DNA from: UBA2336 sp036787955
GTDB taxonomy: Bacteria > Bacteroidota > Bacteroidia > Cytophagales > Cyclobacteriaceae
DNA length: 64,000 nucleotides
Direction of reading: 5' to 3'
NCBI GenBank assembly: GCA_036787955.1
Contig: DAIQOI010000010.1
Coordinates: forward strand, 1 to 64,000
Under the pieces are notes generated by a model. That model ran no database searches, was not told where the DNA came from, and saw nothing but the letters and a program-made list of their open reading frames with translations. The translations under genes were made by a program, and so were the position numbers. This document shows positions 7,268 to 16,655 of this stretch, piece by piece; positions within the stretch are counted from its first letter, which is position 1; each line of letters begins with the position of its first letter.

Positions 7268-7890
7268 CTATCCGAGATTCGGAAAAAGAGCATTCGCCTG
7301 GGATGGAGGAGGATTATTTACGGTCTTGAGCTCCCCATTCCAGGTGTACCAATCATCCAGCGGAGGTTTTTTATGTTCGGTGTTAAAAGACTTAACTGGT
7401 TCTTCAGCAGCCGGTATGATGATTTCGCGTTTACCTGTGGAATAAAATATTTTAGAAGCATTTTGATGAACAATTGAAAACATACTCAACGCCATCGCGG
7501 GAAACTTAAAACGCATAGTTCCAATTTTCCGATAAAAGCGGGATCATGAAATGTATCGAAAACTATTTTGTTCTCCGCCTTGAGAGATACATCATCAGTT
7601 AGTTTCAAGAGGTTGGATTCCTGCCTGAATGTACCACCGCATAACGTTACAGTAAGCTGGTTTCCGCTGGACTTTACGGACATATCCCAGTTTTTGTCTT
7701 TAAATTTGATCTGCGCCCGGAATCCTTTCGATGTAGCCGTACCGCTGAAGATGATTTTTCGGCCAAAGTCGGTATAAAAATACCACGGATTTGTCAGGTA
7801 TGGAACCTTTGGTTTCGAGAATTAATATTTCATTATCAAAGAAAATGTTCCCTTTTCTACACGGCAGATAAGAAATTTTCCTTTTGTTGG
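7268..7890 (-). pseudogene. Relic of an unidentified gene with at least two frameshifts
   Basis: Protein-like sequence continues across three frames on the minus strand. The segment from about 7890 to 7800 contains FFDNEILILETKG; a second, about 7812 to 7486, contains NPWYFYTDFGRKIIFSGTA and DVSLKAENKIVFDTFHDPAF; a third, about 7516 to 7268, contains FKFPAMALSMFSIVHQNAS and runs to a stop. Joining them needs a shift near 7800 and another near 7500. No credible start codon remains at the 5' end. The encoded protein is not recognised. Alternatively these could be short separate genes, but the continuous composition favours one broken gene. Confidence 0.55.
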
Positions 7891-7944
7891 GGGATTAAGG
7901 TGAAATATATTACCAGAATAACAGGCATATAACTGCAATTTAGC

Positions 7945-7968
7945 TCATCGGGAATAATTTCCCGATGA
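7945..7968 (-). other. Perfect 10-bp stem-loop between the two relics
   Basis: TCATCGGGAA and TTCCCGATGA form a perfect 10-bp stem with a 4-base loop. On the minus strand it lies 15 bases after the stop of the relic at 7983-8245, where a terminator would be expected. No U-tract follows, so a terminator role is unproven. Confidence 0.45.
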
Positions 7969-7982
7969 ACCGGTAGTTCAAG

Positions 7983-8245
7983 TTATTGCTGCGTCATATC
8001 CAAAAACATACATGCAAACAAGGTGTTCAAAAACATATCAGCTGTAGCTTGCCAGAGGTCAACGAGATCACTATTGCCATTGGATATGGCTTTGGCAACC
8101 TGCAATTGGGCATGCGCATAATATGCAAAGATGTCCAAGCAACTGCTTTGTTCTAAGGCTGAGATGGATCTGGATTCTTCAGCCGCGATGGTGCTGTCTT
8201 ATGCCCAGGAGCAAACGAACTGATGATAAATGCCAGAAAAAGCAT
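7983..8245 (-). pseudogene. Relic of a small exported protein with one frameshift
   Basis: On the minus strand an ATG at 8245 opens a signal-like start (MLFLAFIISSFAPGH) that runs into a stop after 30 codons. In another frame the sequence continues as ISALEQSSCLDIFAYYAHA, then LVDLWQATADMFLN, and ends MTQQ at a TAA (7983-7985). The whole interval is 263 bases, not a multiple of three, so one indel near 8200 explains the break. The product would have been about 87 residues, exported and helical. Family unknown. Confidence 0.5.
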
Positions 8246-8520
8246 TGCGGCTAATAGATTACAGGATTAAAATTAGAGATTAAACTCAACCCGGGCGCCT
8301 GCGGTCCTTATAACAAAGTATAAAGACTGTTTTTTTGAGCTACATAGCATAAATCTTAAACAAGAGAGATTACGCTCAAACATGCTGCAAGAATGTTAGC
8401 TAAATCCTTCAGTGAATCAAAATTTTGAATCTTAATTAATTACCATGTAAGGTTTATTGCGAAAAGATTTCTTTTTAAAAAATTACGGCCTACTGTTGAA
8501 AATAATTGTAGCCTGGTGTG
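8246..8520. other. AT-rich non-coding gap
   Basis: About 275 bases between the relic and recO, with stops in all frames. It contains a 12-bp palindrome (tcaaaattttga, near 8417-8428) and no other convincing signal. Confidence 0.5.
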
Positions 8521-9180
8521 CTATTCCAGAACTTCCCTTAATACGGGTATAGACTTCAGTTCTCCCATCGTTTCCATGTGTTTTTTGTAAAACCGTAACA
8601 GTCCGTTCAGCAAGCTTCTGCGTTGATGTACGCTCACAGGTGTTTTTTGCCAGTTGTCGCTCAGTATTTGGTTCAACAGGTTCACACTCTCATCATCGCC
8701 CGGAAATTCAGTTGCCAGATCGTCCTTATGGTATATGCCAAAACCCAATAGCCGGCTCAGGTGGATTAGAAACACGAGGTGAAAATTTTCAAACCGGTCG
8801 GGCATAAGGTCCAACTGCATCAGCGACTGGCTAATGAACTGAAACATTTCCGCGCTGTGGCTCTCTTCCTTCACGGTTTTGTTCAGCACTTCGTTGAGAA
8901 ACAGGGCAATGGCCGATTTGCGGATGTCGCGGTGAAGGGTTTCGTATGGATGCAGGCATTTTACTTCTTTAATCCGGTTAATGTTGGCGTTTTCGCGGTG
9001 GTACACCACCATATCCAGCAGGGTGAGTGGCTGGAATAGCGCCATCTTTCCCTTCGCACTGCGCACACTATTTACCATGTAGCTTTGCAATCCAAAAAGT
9101 TCGGTGAAAACGGTAACAATGATGGAGGTTTCCCTGAACCTAGTAAACCTGAATACCACGCCTTTGGTTTTGTGCAACAT
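8521..9180 (-). CDS. recO: DNA repair protein RecO
   Basis: 219 aa. The N-terminal OB-fold region shows the usual RecO start (MLHKTKGVVFRFTRFRETS) and VNSVRSAKGKMALFQPLTLLD; the helical C-terminal part follows, ending in a conserved SRRxLLxGLLxFY-like segment (QRRSLLNGLLRFYKKH). The Zn-binding cysteines seen in some RecO proteins are absent, as is common in Bacteroidota. RecO loads RecA on SSB-coated single strands with RecR. It starts one base after the stop of porZ, so it is the last gene of a tk-porZ-recO operon. Confidence 0.92.
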   Translation of the reverse strand: MLHKTKGVVFRFTRFRETSIIVTVFTELFGLQSYMVNSVRSAKGKMALFQPLTLLDMVVYHRENANINRIKEVKCLHPYETLHRDIRKSAIALFLNEVLNKTVKEESHSAEMFQFISQSLMQLDLMPDRFENFHLVFLIHLSRLLGFGIYHKDDLATEFPGDDESVNLLNQILSDNWQKTPVSVHQRRSLLNGLLRFYKKHMETMGELKSIPVLREVLE

Positions 9181-9181
9181 A

Positions 9182-11368
9182 TCAGTTAATCAGCGCCAGC
9201 TTGCCTGCCAGTGTTTCTTTGCCATCGGCTGAAATGGCAAACACCAGGTATATACCGGTTGGTGGTCGTTGTCCTCCGTGGTCACGTACATTCCACGCGG
9301 CCAAGCCTCCGTTGCTGCGCCCCTGCCATATTAGTCGCCCTGATAAATCGGTAATGCGCACGGTGCTTTCTGCGGTAAGGCCGCTGATCCTTACCCACCC
9401 TGTGAAGGTAGCAGGTACGGGATTGGGAAAAATCCTGATGGTTGGTGTTTCTTCGGGTTCCGTTGCATCGGTTTGATACGAAGCCAGCCCCCGGGCTGTA
9501 GCTATGAGCACTTCGCCAAAAGATGTTGCAAGCAAATCCTGAATCTCATCCGATGGCAATGGTGCGCTGGTGGTGTTGAAATAGCGCAACTGTTCAGTAA
9601 CCGTTGCATCAAACAGCCAGATACCCCGCTCGGTGCCGAACCATTTGCGGTTACCCCCGTCAATGGTTATGGCGGTAATCTTTTCATCACGCAGCAGGAA
9701 GCGCCCTTCGTAAACTGGCTTGACAGCGTTCACGTTTCCGGAAAACACGCCGGCCGGGTTCGAAAAGTAGGCCACACCGGCATCGGTGCCGGCCCACACA
9801 AAACCGTTGCGGTCAACAGCCAGTGAAAATACATTTCGCGAAGGCAATCCGCCCGAGCCGGTTATTTCTGTGAGGTACACATGGTTGTTGGTATTTTCAT
9901 TGAACACCAGAATACCACCACCTGTTGCCGGGTTTAAACGCATCCATATCTGGCCAAGTTTATCAATCACCATATCCAACGGATACCTTGCTGCCATTAC
10001 CGGAAAGGAATACGACTGAAAGGTATTATCCGGGTTGAGTTTGTGCAGCGGCTGAAGCGAGTTGTAGTTAGCTATCCACACGGCGCCACCCCAAGTGGCA
10101 AGTGCCGATACGCGGCTGCCGGTAAGCGGGCTGTTGCCTGAATTAAAAATGAGATTTTCCGTATCCGAAATAACCTGTAAGCCCTGGCTGAAACTCCCCA
10201 CGCATACTTTGTTGCCGGCATAGGCCACATCGGTTACATCGCGGCTCAGCCAGCCCTCATTTGTGCTCCAGCCACCTAACTGAAACCAGTTGACAGGCTG
10301 TTCAATTCCTGCAGGGGTAAACAAATCGGTGTATCCACCCGAAACAGCGAATAGTCTGTTGCGATATTCGTACAGGCGGAAAGCAACATCGAACGTGGGT
10401 CCGTTGGGCAGTATTTTCTGCCAGGTGGTACCGTTTCCGAGGGCCAGTCCGTTCTGCGCATCGCCCACGGCCAGTCCGGCCGAAGACTCCAGTACACAAA
10501 GAGGGTTGGTAAACAGTTCCGATGTAATTTCCTCCATTTCATGGGCAGTATTGAAACGAAACAACCGGTTGCCGGCAACGATGTACAACGAAGCACCGGA
10601 AGCAAAAAGGCGATACGCACTTTCGCCGATGAGGAATGACTGGCGTGTCCAGGTGCCCTCTTCATAGAGGTACACACCATCATAGGCAATGGCGGTGTAC
10701 AGTGTTCCGTTGAATGATACCAGTGAGGTGAAAGTTGTACGGAAGCCACCCTGGTCAAATCTTCTCCATCTGGAGAAGTCCGACAGGTTATCGTTCAGGT
10801 TACCACCCTGAATCCCGTTATCGGTAGCCAGAAAAATGCTGTCGCCCTTGAAGGCAATCTGATACACACTTTGTAGTTCGCCTGCTGGACCCAGGTTGCG
10901 CCAGGTTTCGCGTATTTCGCGCTGAGCTAAGTCAAATACCACCACACCAAAATCGGTAGCCACATAGGCGTGATTGTTTTTTATGCCGATGTGATGGATG
11001 GCTTTTGAGCCGGTGATTTCTGGGGTGGTGCGAATGCGGTTAAAACGGAAAATATTTTTTCCCTGCAGAATATCGAGCTGGCCGGTGGCATAGCCTACGA
11101 GCAGTTGGGTACGTGCTGCATCGGCCGCCAACGTAAGGATGGCGGTGCTGCCCAGCAGGGGTATCGTAATTTTTTCGGTCTCGTTGCCGGGAGGTTGGAC
11201 GATAAAAATTCCATTTGCCGATGCTGCATAAATCTTACCATCCAGTTGTGCGGCAGCGCATACGCGGTTAAATGAAGGGTGCAGGCGCCAGCTGTCCAAC
11301 GGAGCGGACTGTGCGAAGCTTACCGTGCACCATGCCATCCAAAAAAGAAGAAGGAAACAGTTACGCAT
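9182..11368 (-). CDS. porZ: T9SS beta-propeller protein PorZ
   Basis: 728 aa from the ATG at 11368, chosen because it starts a signal peptide (MRNCFLLLFWMAWCTVSFAQ); the frame is open further upstream but there it overlaps the thymidine kinase gene. After the signal comes SWRLHPSFNRV, similar to the start of PorZ proteins, then repeated two-component-regulator-type propeller blades (for example GFVWAGTDAGVAYF) and a C-terminal type A sorting domain (IRIFPNPVPA through the end). PorZ is a surface component of the type IX system, known in Porphyromonas to assist delivery of A-LPS for cargo anchoring. It overlaps tk by 8 bases and precedes recO by one. Confidence 0.85.
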   Translation of the reverse strand: MRNCFLLLFWMAWCTVSFAQSAPLDSWRLHPSFNRVCAAAQLDGKIYAASANGIFIVQPPGNETEKITIPLLGSTAILTLAADAARTQLLVGYATGQLDILQGKNIFRFNRIRTTPEITGSKAIHHIGIKNNHAYVATDFGVVVFDLAQREIRETWRNLGPAGELQSVYQIAFKGDSIFLATDNGIQGGNLNDNLSDFSRWRRFDQGGFRTTFTSLVSFNGTLYTAIAYDGVYLYEEGTWTRQSFLIGESAYRLFASGASLYIVAGNRLFRFNTAHEMEEITSELFTNPLCVLESSAGLAVGDAQNGLALGNGTTWQKILPNGPTFDVAFRLYEYRNRLFAVSGGYTDLFTPAGIEQPVNWFQLGGWSTNEGWLSRDVTDVAYAGNKVCVGSFSQGLQVISDTENLIFNSGNSPLTGSRVSALATWGGAVWIANYNSLQPLHKLNPDNTFQSYSFPVMAARYPLDMVIDKLGQIWMRLNPATGGGILVFNENTNNHVYLTEITGSGGLPSRNVFSLAVDRNGFVWAGTDAGVAYFSNPAGVFSGNVNAVKPVYEGRFLLRDEKITAITIDGGNRKWFGTERGIWLFDATVTEQLRYFNTTSAPLPSDEIQDLLATSFGEVLIATARGLASYQTDATEPEETPTIRIFPNPVPATFTGWVRISGLTAESTVRITDLSGRLIWQGRSNGGLAAWNVRDHGGQRPPTGIYLVFAISADGKETLAGKLALIN

Positions 11369-11972
11369 TGTCTGATTTTTTTTGCCTGCGTGCGCGCATG
11401 CCTTCCAGAAAACTGGTGCGGCTGCGTGCCTCATACTTGTCGCGCTCGCCCAGCAAAACCTTTTCATCGTTGTCGGCCAGCCGGAAGGAGAACGAAGCAA
11501 GCTCACCGGTTTGTGCGCAGATAGCGTGTACTTTCGTAACAAACTCGGCCACGGCCAGCAGGTAGGGCATGGGCCCGAAAGGCCGGCCTTCGTAATCCAT
11601 GTCCAGTCCGGCCACGATTACACGCTTGCCGCTGTTGGCCAGTGCGTTGCACACATCCACAATGGCATCGTCAAAAAACTGGGCTTCGTCAATACCCACC
11701 ACATCGCATGAGCCGGCCAGTAGCAGGATATCGGAAGCCACGTGCACGGGTGTGGATCGGATGGATCGTTCGTTGTGCGACACGATGTACTGTTCGTGGT
11801 AGCGCTGGTCGGTTGCGGGTTTAAAAATTTCCACCCGCTGGCGGGCAATGAGGGCACGGTTCAGCCGGCGGATAAGTTCTTCGGTTTTACCGGAAAACAT
11901 ACAACCGCAGATTACTTCAATCCACCCGGCTTTGCCGCTGCCGGAACGCTGCATATGAGGCTCGACAAACAT
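11361..11972 (-). CDS. tdk: Thymidine kinase (TK1-like)
   Basis: 203 aa from the ATG at 11972 (MFVEPHMQ); an ATG 15 codons upstream at 12017 is possible but adds non-typical sequence. The P-loop GCMFSGKT lies at residues 23-30, the catalytic/Mg region VVGIDEAQFF follows, and the substrate loop reads VIVAGLDMDYEGRPFG. It phosphorylates thymidine to dTMP for salvage. Three of the four structural-zinc cysteines of TK1 enzymes are missing: the CxxC region reads CAQT, and the C-terminal pair is SRTS. It overlaps porZ by 8 bases, implying co-translation. Confidence 0.93.
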   Translation of the reverse strand: MFVEPHMQRSGSGKAGWIEVICGCMFSGKTEELIRRLNRALIARQRVEIFKPATDQRYHEQYIVSHNERSIRSTPVHVASDILLLAGSCDVVGIDEAQFFDDAIVDVCNALANSGKRVIVAGLDMDYEGRPFGPMPYLLAVAEFVTKVHAICAQTGELASFSFRLADNDEKVLLGERDKYEARSRTSFLEGMRARRQKKSDNA

Positions 11973-12076
11973 GCTGCAATTTAACCATTCTGCGGCCGGC
12001 CTGTTACTGGCGCTCATTTTGCCTCAAACCGCTGTGCCCATGAATGGTTTTGGTTAATTTTGGTGAAATTCAGTGT

Positions 12077-13039
12077 ATGGATGAACGTATTAGTCTGGAA
12101 GCCATTGCAAGGTACAGCGACCATTATTCCGCCAGCCTGGTCGACACCTTTTTTGCCCGGCACGAATTTATCCGCGGTGAAGACATACTTTCGCTCAGTC
12201 CGGTACAGCAGGTAAACCTGTTTGTGGTGGGTGAACTATTTAAGGTGTGGCGCGAAGAAGTTAAAAAGCTAAAAAGCCCGTATTTCAACTACCAGCACCC
12301 CGATGTTCAACAGGCACTGGCTCAGTTTATGAATGTGCTGTCGCGACATATCCAGATAGATCGGGCACATTTGCTGCCTTTGCTGAAAAAGGCAGTAAGT
12401 ACTACGTTGCTGGTTATTTTCAGTCCGTACGATTACTATTCGTCTGTCATATCGGGTACACAAAATAAGTTGAACCGTGCGGCTTTTCAGGAAGAGTTAA
12501 AATATCTCAAAATCAACAAAGCACCGCTGGAACGGTTGCTGCAAAGGCTGCAGGAAGAAGGAAAAGAAGAGCTGCCCGGAAACCAGGCCTTTGCTTTACT
12601 GGACCAGATACTTGAAGAAGTGAATTTTACACCAGCCGATGTGGAGCCGTTTATTGAGCAGTTTAGTAAAACAGAAAAGCTCGACTTTGAAAAATTTTAT
12701 GTTCCGGTAAAACCGAGTGAGACACAGAAAAAGACGGTTCATGAGCCGGTAAATAAGCCGGCTGTTTCGGAAGAAAAGAAAAGTCGCAGCACGGTAGCAG
12801 ATAATTTCCGGAAGATTGAGCGCATACGCGACAGACTTACCATCAACCAGAAGTTTATGTTCACCAAAGTGCTGTTCAGTGGCGACTTTGAGCTGTTCAG
12901 TAAAACCATTGAGGAAATAGACCGGCAGGCCAATCTCGAAGATGCGCTGAAATGCCTTGAGGCTCATGTAGGATTGTGGGATCCTGAAAGCGATGAATAT
13001 CAGGAATTCATGGAAATACTCGGACAACGGTTTAGCTGA
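12077..13039 (+). CDS. Conserved-looking protein of unknown function
   Basis: 320 aa from the ATG at 12077 (upstream in-frame start 12044 is less likely). Soluble and helix-rich: residues about 1-190 are hydrophobic-patterned helices (ILSLSPVQQVNLFVVGELF, PLLKKAVSTTLLVIFSPYDY). A charged low-complexity linker lies at about 215-250, and a C-terminal helical segment (TINQKFMFTKVLFSGDFELF) follows. I do not recognise the family. It is divergent from tk and convergent with purN, one base from the purN stop. The intact 320-codon frame and regular helix pattern support a real gene. Confidence 0.75.
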   Translation: MDERISLEAIARYSDHYSASLVDTFFARHEFIRGEDILSLSPVQQVNLFVVGELFKVWREEVKKLKSPYFNYQHPDVQQALAQFMNVLSRHIQIDRAHLLPLLKKAVSTTLLVIFSPYDYYSSVISGTQNKLNRAAFQEELKYLKINKAPLERLLQRLQEEGKEELPGNQAFALLDQILEEVNFTPADVEPFIEQFSKTEKLDFEKFYVPVKPSETQKKTVHEPVNKPAVSEEKKSRSTVADNFRKIERIRDRLTINQKFMFTKVLFSGDFELFSKTIEEIDRQANLEDALKCLEAHVGLWDPESDEYQEFMEILGQRFS

Positions 13040-13040
13040 C

Positions 13041-13622
13041 TCAGGAATACTGCACCCACTTCTCAATCACTTCGGGGTAATGCCGGTATTCCAGTTCGTG
13101 CACTTTTTCTGCTATTTGCTCAGGCGTTTCAGTGCCGTTGAGCTGTACCCGTGCCTGCAGTAAAATTTTCCCATTGTCATAGTGCTCATCGACCAGGTGT
13201 ATGGTAATGCCGGTTTCCGTTTCACCTGCCTGTTTTACGGCCCGGTGTACATGCATGCCATACATGCCTTTTCCGCCATATTTTGGCAGCAGGGCAGGGT
13301 GGATGTTGATGATGCGGCCAGAATAGGCATGGATGAGCGATTGGGGCACGAGCCATAAAAAACCTGCCAGTACAATATGGGTAATGCGGTGTTGCTGCAA
13401 CCAGGCCAGCACCTCACCGCTCTCGTAAAATTGCTTTCGGTTAAAAACAAAGGTGGGTACGTTAAATTTCCTGGCACGTTCCAGTGCATACGCATCGGGT
13501 TTGTTGCTGAGCAGGGCGGCCACCCGTATGCTTTTATGATGCCGGAAGTGTTTTATGATGGCCTCGGCATTGGTGCCTGAGCCGGAGGCAAATATCGCAA
13601 GATGCCACTCGGGGTTATTCAT
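13041..13622 (-). CDS. purN: Phosphoribosylglycinamide formyltransferase
   Basis: 193 aa. The N-terminal FASGSGTNAEAI binds the GAR phosphate; the catalytic triad region is visible as INIHPALLPKYGGKGMYG (Asn, His) and HLVDEHYDNG (Asp). It transfers a formyl group from 10-formyl-THF to GAR in de novo purine synthesis. It starts 7 bases after the UbiA prenyltransferase stop on the same strand, so the two are probably co-transcribed, although functionally unrelated. Confidence 0.95.
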   Translation of the reverse strand: MNNPEWHLAIFASGSGTNAEAIIKHFRHHKSIRVAALLSNKPDAYALERARKFNVPTFVFNRKQFYESGEVLAWLQQHRITHIVLAGFLWLVPQSLIHAYSGRIINIHPALLPKYGGKGMYGMHVHRAVKQAGETETGITIHLVDEHYDNGKILLQARVQLNGTETPEQIAEKVHELEYRHYPEVIEKWVQYS

Positions 13623-13629
13623 CGTCTTG

Positions 13630-14475
13630 TCAGATTAACGCCATACTCAGGATGCCTAACAGGATAACTACCTTACAAAAACTGCTCAGCCATCCGAAAT
13701 CTTTTTTTGTATCAGCCACAACCAACCGGCTGGTAAGCCATGCCAGCGGAATGATCAACAGCATGATCAGATAAATAAAATCAAGTTTATGATATAGAAA
13801 GTTGATGACCACAACCGTTGAAGCCAGAATAACAATCAGCACGATAACCAGTACTTTGGTTTTGCGCATGCCCCATACAATAGGCAGCGTCCGGCAGCCG
13901 TAGGTGTCATCGCCCCTTACATCTTCCATGTCTTTAATGATTTCGCGGATAACGGTGATGAAGAAAGCAAAGAAGGCATAGATAAATACCAATGGTTCGG
14001 CAGTGTTATAAAGTGCATTGACTGCGGCAACAGATAAGCCGGTTAGTATGGCTACGGCCAGGTTGCCAACCAGGGGTAATCGCTTTAATGCAGCCGAATA
14101 CCACCACAGCAAGCCAACTGCGAAAATGTTGATGAAAAGAATTTTCCATCCCACAAATAATCCGAGAAAAACGCCCGCACCCGATAAAAAAGCATGAATC
14201 AGTATTGCTACCCTGCGCGGCACGGCACGGCCTACTACCACGCGGTTTGGATTGTTGATCAGGTCAATCTTTACATCGTAGTAATCATTAATCACATAAC
14301 CGCCTGCAGCAATCAATGCCGATGATACAGCAAAAATGAACAGGCGCCAGTCGGAAAGAACGGGTTTTTTCAATAGAAAAAATGCCGTTGCATACTGGGC
14401 AAATACCAGGATGACCACGTTAACGGTGCGGGTGAGCCGCAGCAGTGCTTCAATAACAGAAGATTGTACCAGCAT
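13630..14475 (-). CDS. UbiA-family prenyltransferase (DGGGP synthase-like)
   Basis: 281 aa with about eight membrane helices. The first Asp-rich motif, NDYYDVKID, lies at residues 63-71; the second, DMEDVRGDDTYG, lies near residue 182. Both bind the Mg-prenyl diphosphate. Close Bacteroidota homologues are usually annotated as geranylgeranylglycerol-phosphate geranylgeranyltransferase. The same window carries a GGGP synthase (50345-51112) that would supply its substrate. The alternative is a quinone-type prenyltransferase, but the motif spacing and the co-occurrence fit the lipid role. It sits between the VWA membrane protein (86 bases upstream) and purN. Confidence 0.8.
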   Translation of the reverse strand: MLVQSSVIEALLRLTRTVNVVILVFAQYATAFFLLKKPVLSDWRLFIFAVSSALIAAGGYVINDYYDVKIDLINNPNRVVVGRAVPRRVAILIHAFLSGAGVFLGLFVGWKILFINIFAVGLLWWYSAALKRLPLVGNLAVAILTGLSVAAVNALYNTAEPLVFIYAFFAFFITVIREIIKDMEDVRGDDTYGCRTLPIVWGMRKTKVLVIVLIVILASTVVVINFLYHKLDFIYLIMLLIIPLAWLTSRLVVADTKKDFGWLSSFCKVVILLGILSMALI

Positions 14476-14560
14476 CGGGCCGTTAAAAGTACGAAAGAGC
14501 AGGAAGCCGGAACATGATTTTCATATAAAAATCAAAACACGCCGGTCAGCACAGCAGCGG

Positions 14561-16642
14561 TCAGTATCCGCCAAAAAATTTTCTTGTAAACCACTCCAGG
14601 CTGGCCAGCGTTATCAGTAAAATCAAAATTAACGGAATGTTCAGGGCGGCTGTATAGCGCTCTTCACTGCGAACCAGGTAGCGCGCTTCGGTTTGGGAAA
14701 GGGTCTTTTCCAAAGCCGACCATTGATGCAGGGTAAAAAACTTTCCCCCGGTGTTTTGGGAGAGCCTTCTGAGCAAATCAAAATCTGCTGTCAGATTCTG
14801 CAGCTCAACCTGTTTGCCGGTAATTACAAATTGACCATGCACGGTTTCGCGCTTACCGCTTATTTCTGTAGTTGCAGTGAACCGATAAGCGCCTTCTTTT
14901 AATCCCTGTACGGCATACCGCGCTGAAGAAGGTTGCAGCATATAGCTGTAGGTGCTGCGCCTGTTTTGTTCGTCCGAAATTGTCAGCTCAATAACATTTC
15001 CATAAACAGGTTCATAGATTTCGTTATACACCTGACTTTCGAATAGCACCGGTTCATGGTCCGAAAATTCGGGCTTCAGGGTAAAGCACCTGAATCTTCG
15101 TTTATCATCGGGTGTAGCCAGAAACTGAATGAACTTCAGAAACAATTCATCGGTAACTTCTGTGCGGCCTGTGCGCGAAAACTCGTACATGCGCCAGCGG
15201 TACAAACCTTCTCCCAACAGGATACCGCTTTTGTGGGTGTTTTCTGTGAAATAGGCAAGCAGGGGCCGATCGGTAACGACACTTCCTACCTGCTGATATA
15301 AGATGGTGGTAACCTGAGGGGCCACACGCATCTTTCCGAAGCGAACCGCCATGGGCGGCATGCCCGTAAACACGGTGGCTGCGTCCTGAGGCAGGGTAAA
15401 CTGACTGAACTGTGGATTCAGCGCTGGAGTCACTTCATCAAACTGACGGGGCTGCGCTTCAAATCCTACCGGGAAAGAGGGCTGCATCATGAATCCCAGA
15501 TCGGTTGTGCTGCCGGTTATGTACAGCCTGGGCACGGGCGCTTTGTAAAATTGAGGAATCAGATCGCGTAACCGGCCGCGTACATCCGGAAGCTGGTAAA
15601 AGATGATCAGATCGGCATTTTCCGGCTTCAGGTCTTTACTTTCTGTTTCCTGCAGGCCGGGTATATGAAGCAGCACTTCGTAGTTGCTGTTTTTTTCAAG
15701 TATCAGCCGAAGGGTGCGTATATCGGGATGAGGTGCTGCGGCCAACAGAAGTATCTTGCGCTTGCCTTTAACCACTTCTATAAAAATAGAAGTGCGATTG
15801 TTTTGCTGGTTCATTTCGTGCGGTTTGGTTTCTACGGCCACATCCCAGCGTTGCAGGCCTTCCTCCTGCGCTTCGGTAAAAAATTCGGCCTGCACAAAGC
15901 CGGATGGCGGCACAATCTTTTGCTGCTCACTTACAACACGTCCTTTATGCGACAGGGTTATGCGGACAGGTTCATCAGTAAAACCTTTAGCGCTTATCTC
16001 AACGCGCACCGGAAATCTTGTTCCCTGATAAGTAAGCTTATTGTACAACACATCGCGTACTGCCAGGTCAGGGCGTTGTAAGGTATCGCCAACACCTACG
16101 GTAAAGACAGGTGCAGGAAAATCAATATCGGCAGGGGAAAGTCCGGTGGTGTAAATGCCGTCAGATAGGAATAGCACACCTTCCAGTCTGCGACCTTCAA
16201 AACGTTCGGCTGCCAGCCGCAGGGCATCGCTCAGGTTCGATCCCTGTTCATTAAACTCTACTTCCGTAAGTTCTTTGCCCCGCAGGCCCATCAACGGTGC
16301 TTCAAAGTTGCGGCTTAATAAATCCTGTTGCAGGGAATAGAGGCGGTCAGCGATCGCCCTTCTTTGCGAGGAATCCATTGAATGCCTGAGTGAGGCCGAG
16401 TTGTCGGCCAGAATGATAAAAACCGGCTTTTCATACTGGTTTTCTGTATGGCGGATCATAAAGCCCAGCAGCAACAGCGCCAGCACAAATACCACCAGCC
16501 ATCGTATTGCGAAAAGCAAGCGATTGATGGTGGGAGTCCACGGGGCCGGGTTGCGATAATACAGCAGTGAAGCATAAGCCAAAGCAGCAAAGGCACAAAC
16601 AATTGCCCAAGCAGGTGAAACATCAAGCAGAAGCTGCGTCAT
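14561..16642 (-). CDS. VWA-domain membrane protein
   Basis: 693 aa from the ATG at 16642, chosen because it starts just before two membrane helices (about residues 10-28 and 43-62) and 13 bases after rarA. A von Willebrand A-like domain follows (about 72-200), with MIDAS-like DNSAS and LFLSDGIY. Then come extended beta-rich regions and a final membrane helix (IPLILILLITLASLEW) near the C-terminus. The topology implies a large periplasmic body held by three helices, similar to Bat-type VWA proteins. It is probably co-transcribed with rarA upstream. Function unknown. Confidence 0.75.
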   Translation of the reverse strand: MTQLLLDVSPAWAIVCAFAALAYASLLYYRNPAPWTPTINRLLFAIRWLVVFVLALLLLGFMIRHTENQYEKPVFIILADNSASLRHSMDSSQRRAIADRLYSLQQDLLSRNFEAPLMGLRGKELTEVEFNEQGSNLSDALRLAAERFEGRRLEGVLFLSDGIYTTGLSPADIDFPAPVFTVGVGDTLQRPDLAVRDVLYNKLTYQGTRFPVRVEISAKGFTDEPVRITLSHKGRVVSEQQKIVPPSGFVQAEFFTEAQEEGLQRWDVAVETKPHEMNQQNNRTSIFIEVVKGKRKILLLAAAPHPDIRTLRLILEKNSNYEVLLHIPGLQETESKDLKPENADLIIFYQLPDVRGRLRDLIPQFYKAPVPRLYITGSTTDLGFMMQPSFPVGFEAQPRQFDEVTPALNPQFSQFTLPQDAATVFTGMPPMAVRFGKMRVAPQVTTILYQQVGSVVTDRPLLAYFTENTHKSGILLGEGLYRWRMYEFSRTGRTEVTDELFLKFIQFLATPDDKRRFRCFTLKPEFSDHEPVLFESQVYNEIYEPVYGNVIELTISDEQNRRSTYSYMLQPSSARYAVQGLKEGAYRFTATTEISGKRETVHGQFVITGKQVELQNLTADFDLLRRLSQNTGGKFFTLHQWSALEKTLSQTEARYLVRSEERYTAALNIPLILILLITLASLEWFTRKFFGGY

Positions 16643-16655
16643 CCTTTCATTGAAA

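Noticed and set aside
4516..8520. Complete integrated mobile element
   Set aside because: No integrase, transposase, relaxase or phage gene is visible. Only attachment-like repeats and relics remain, so an intact element is not supported.
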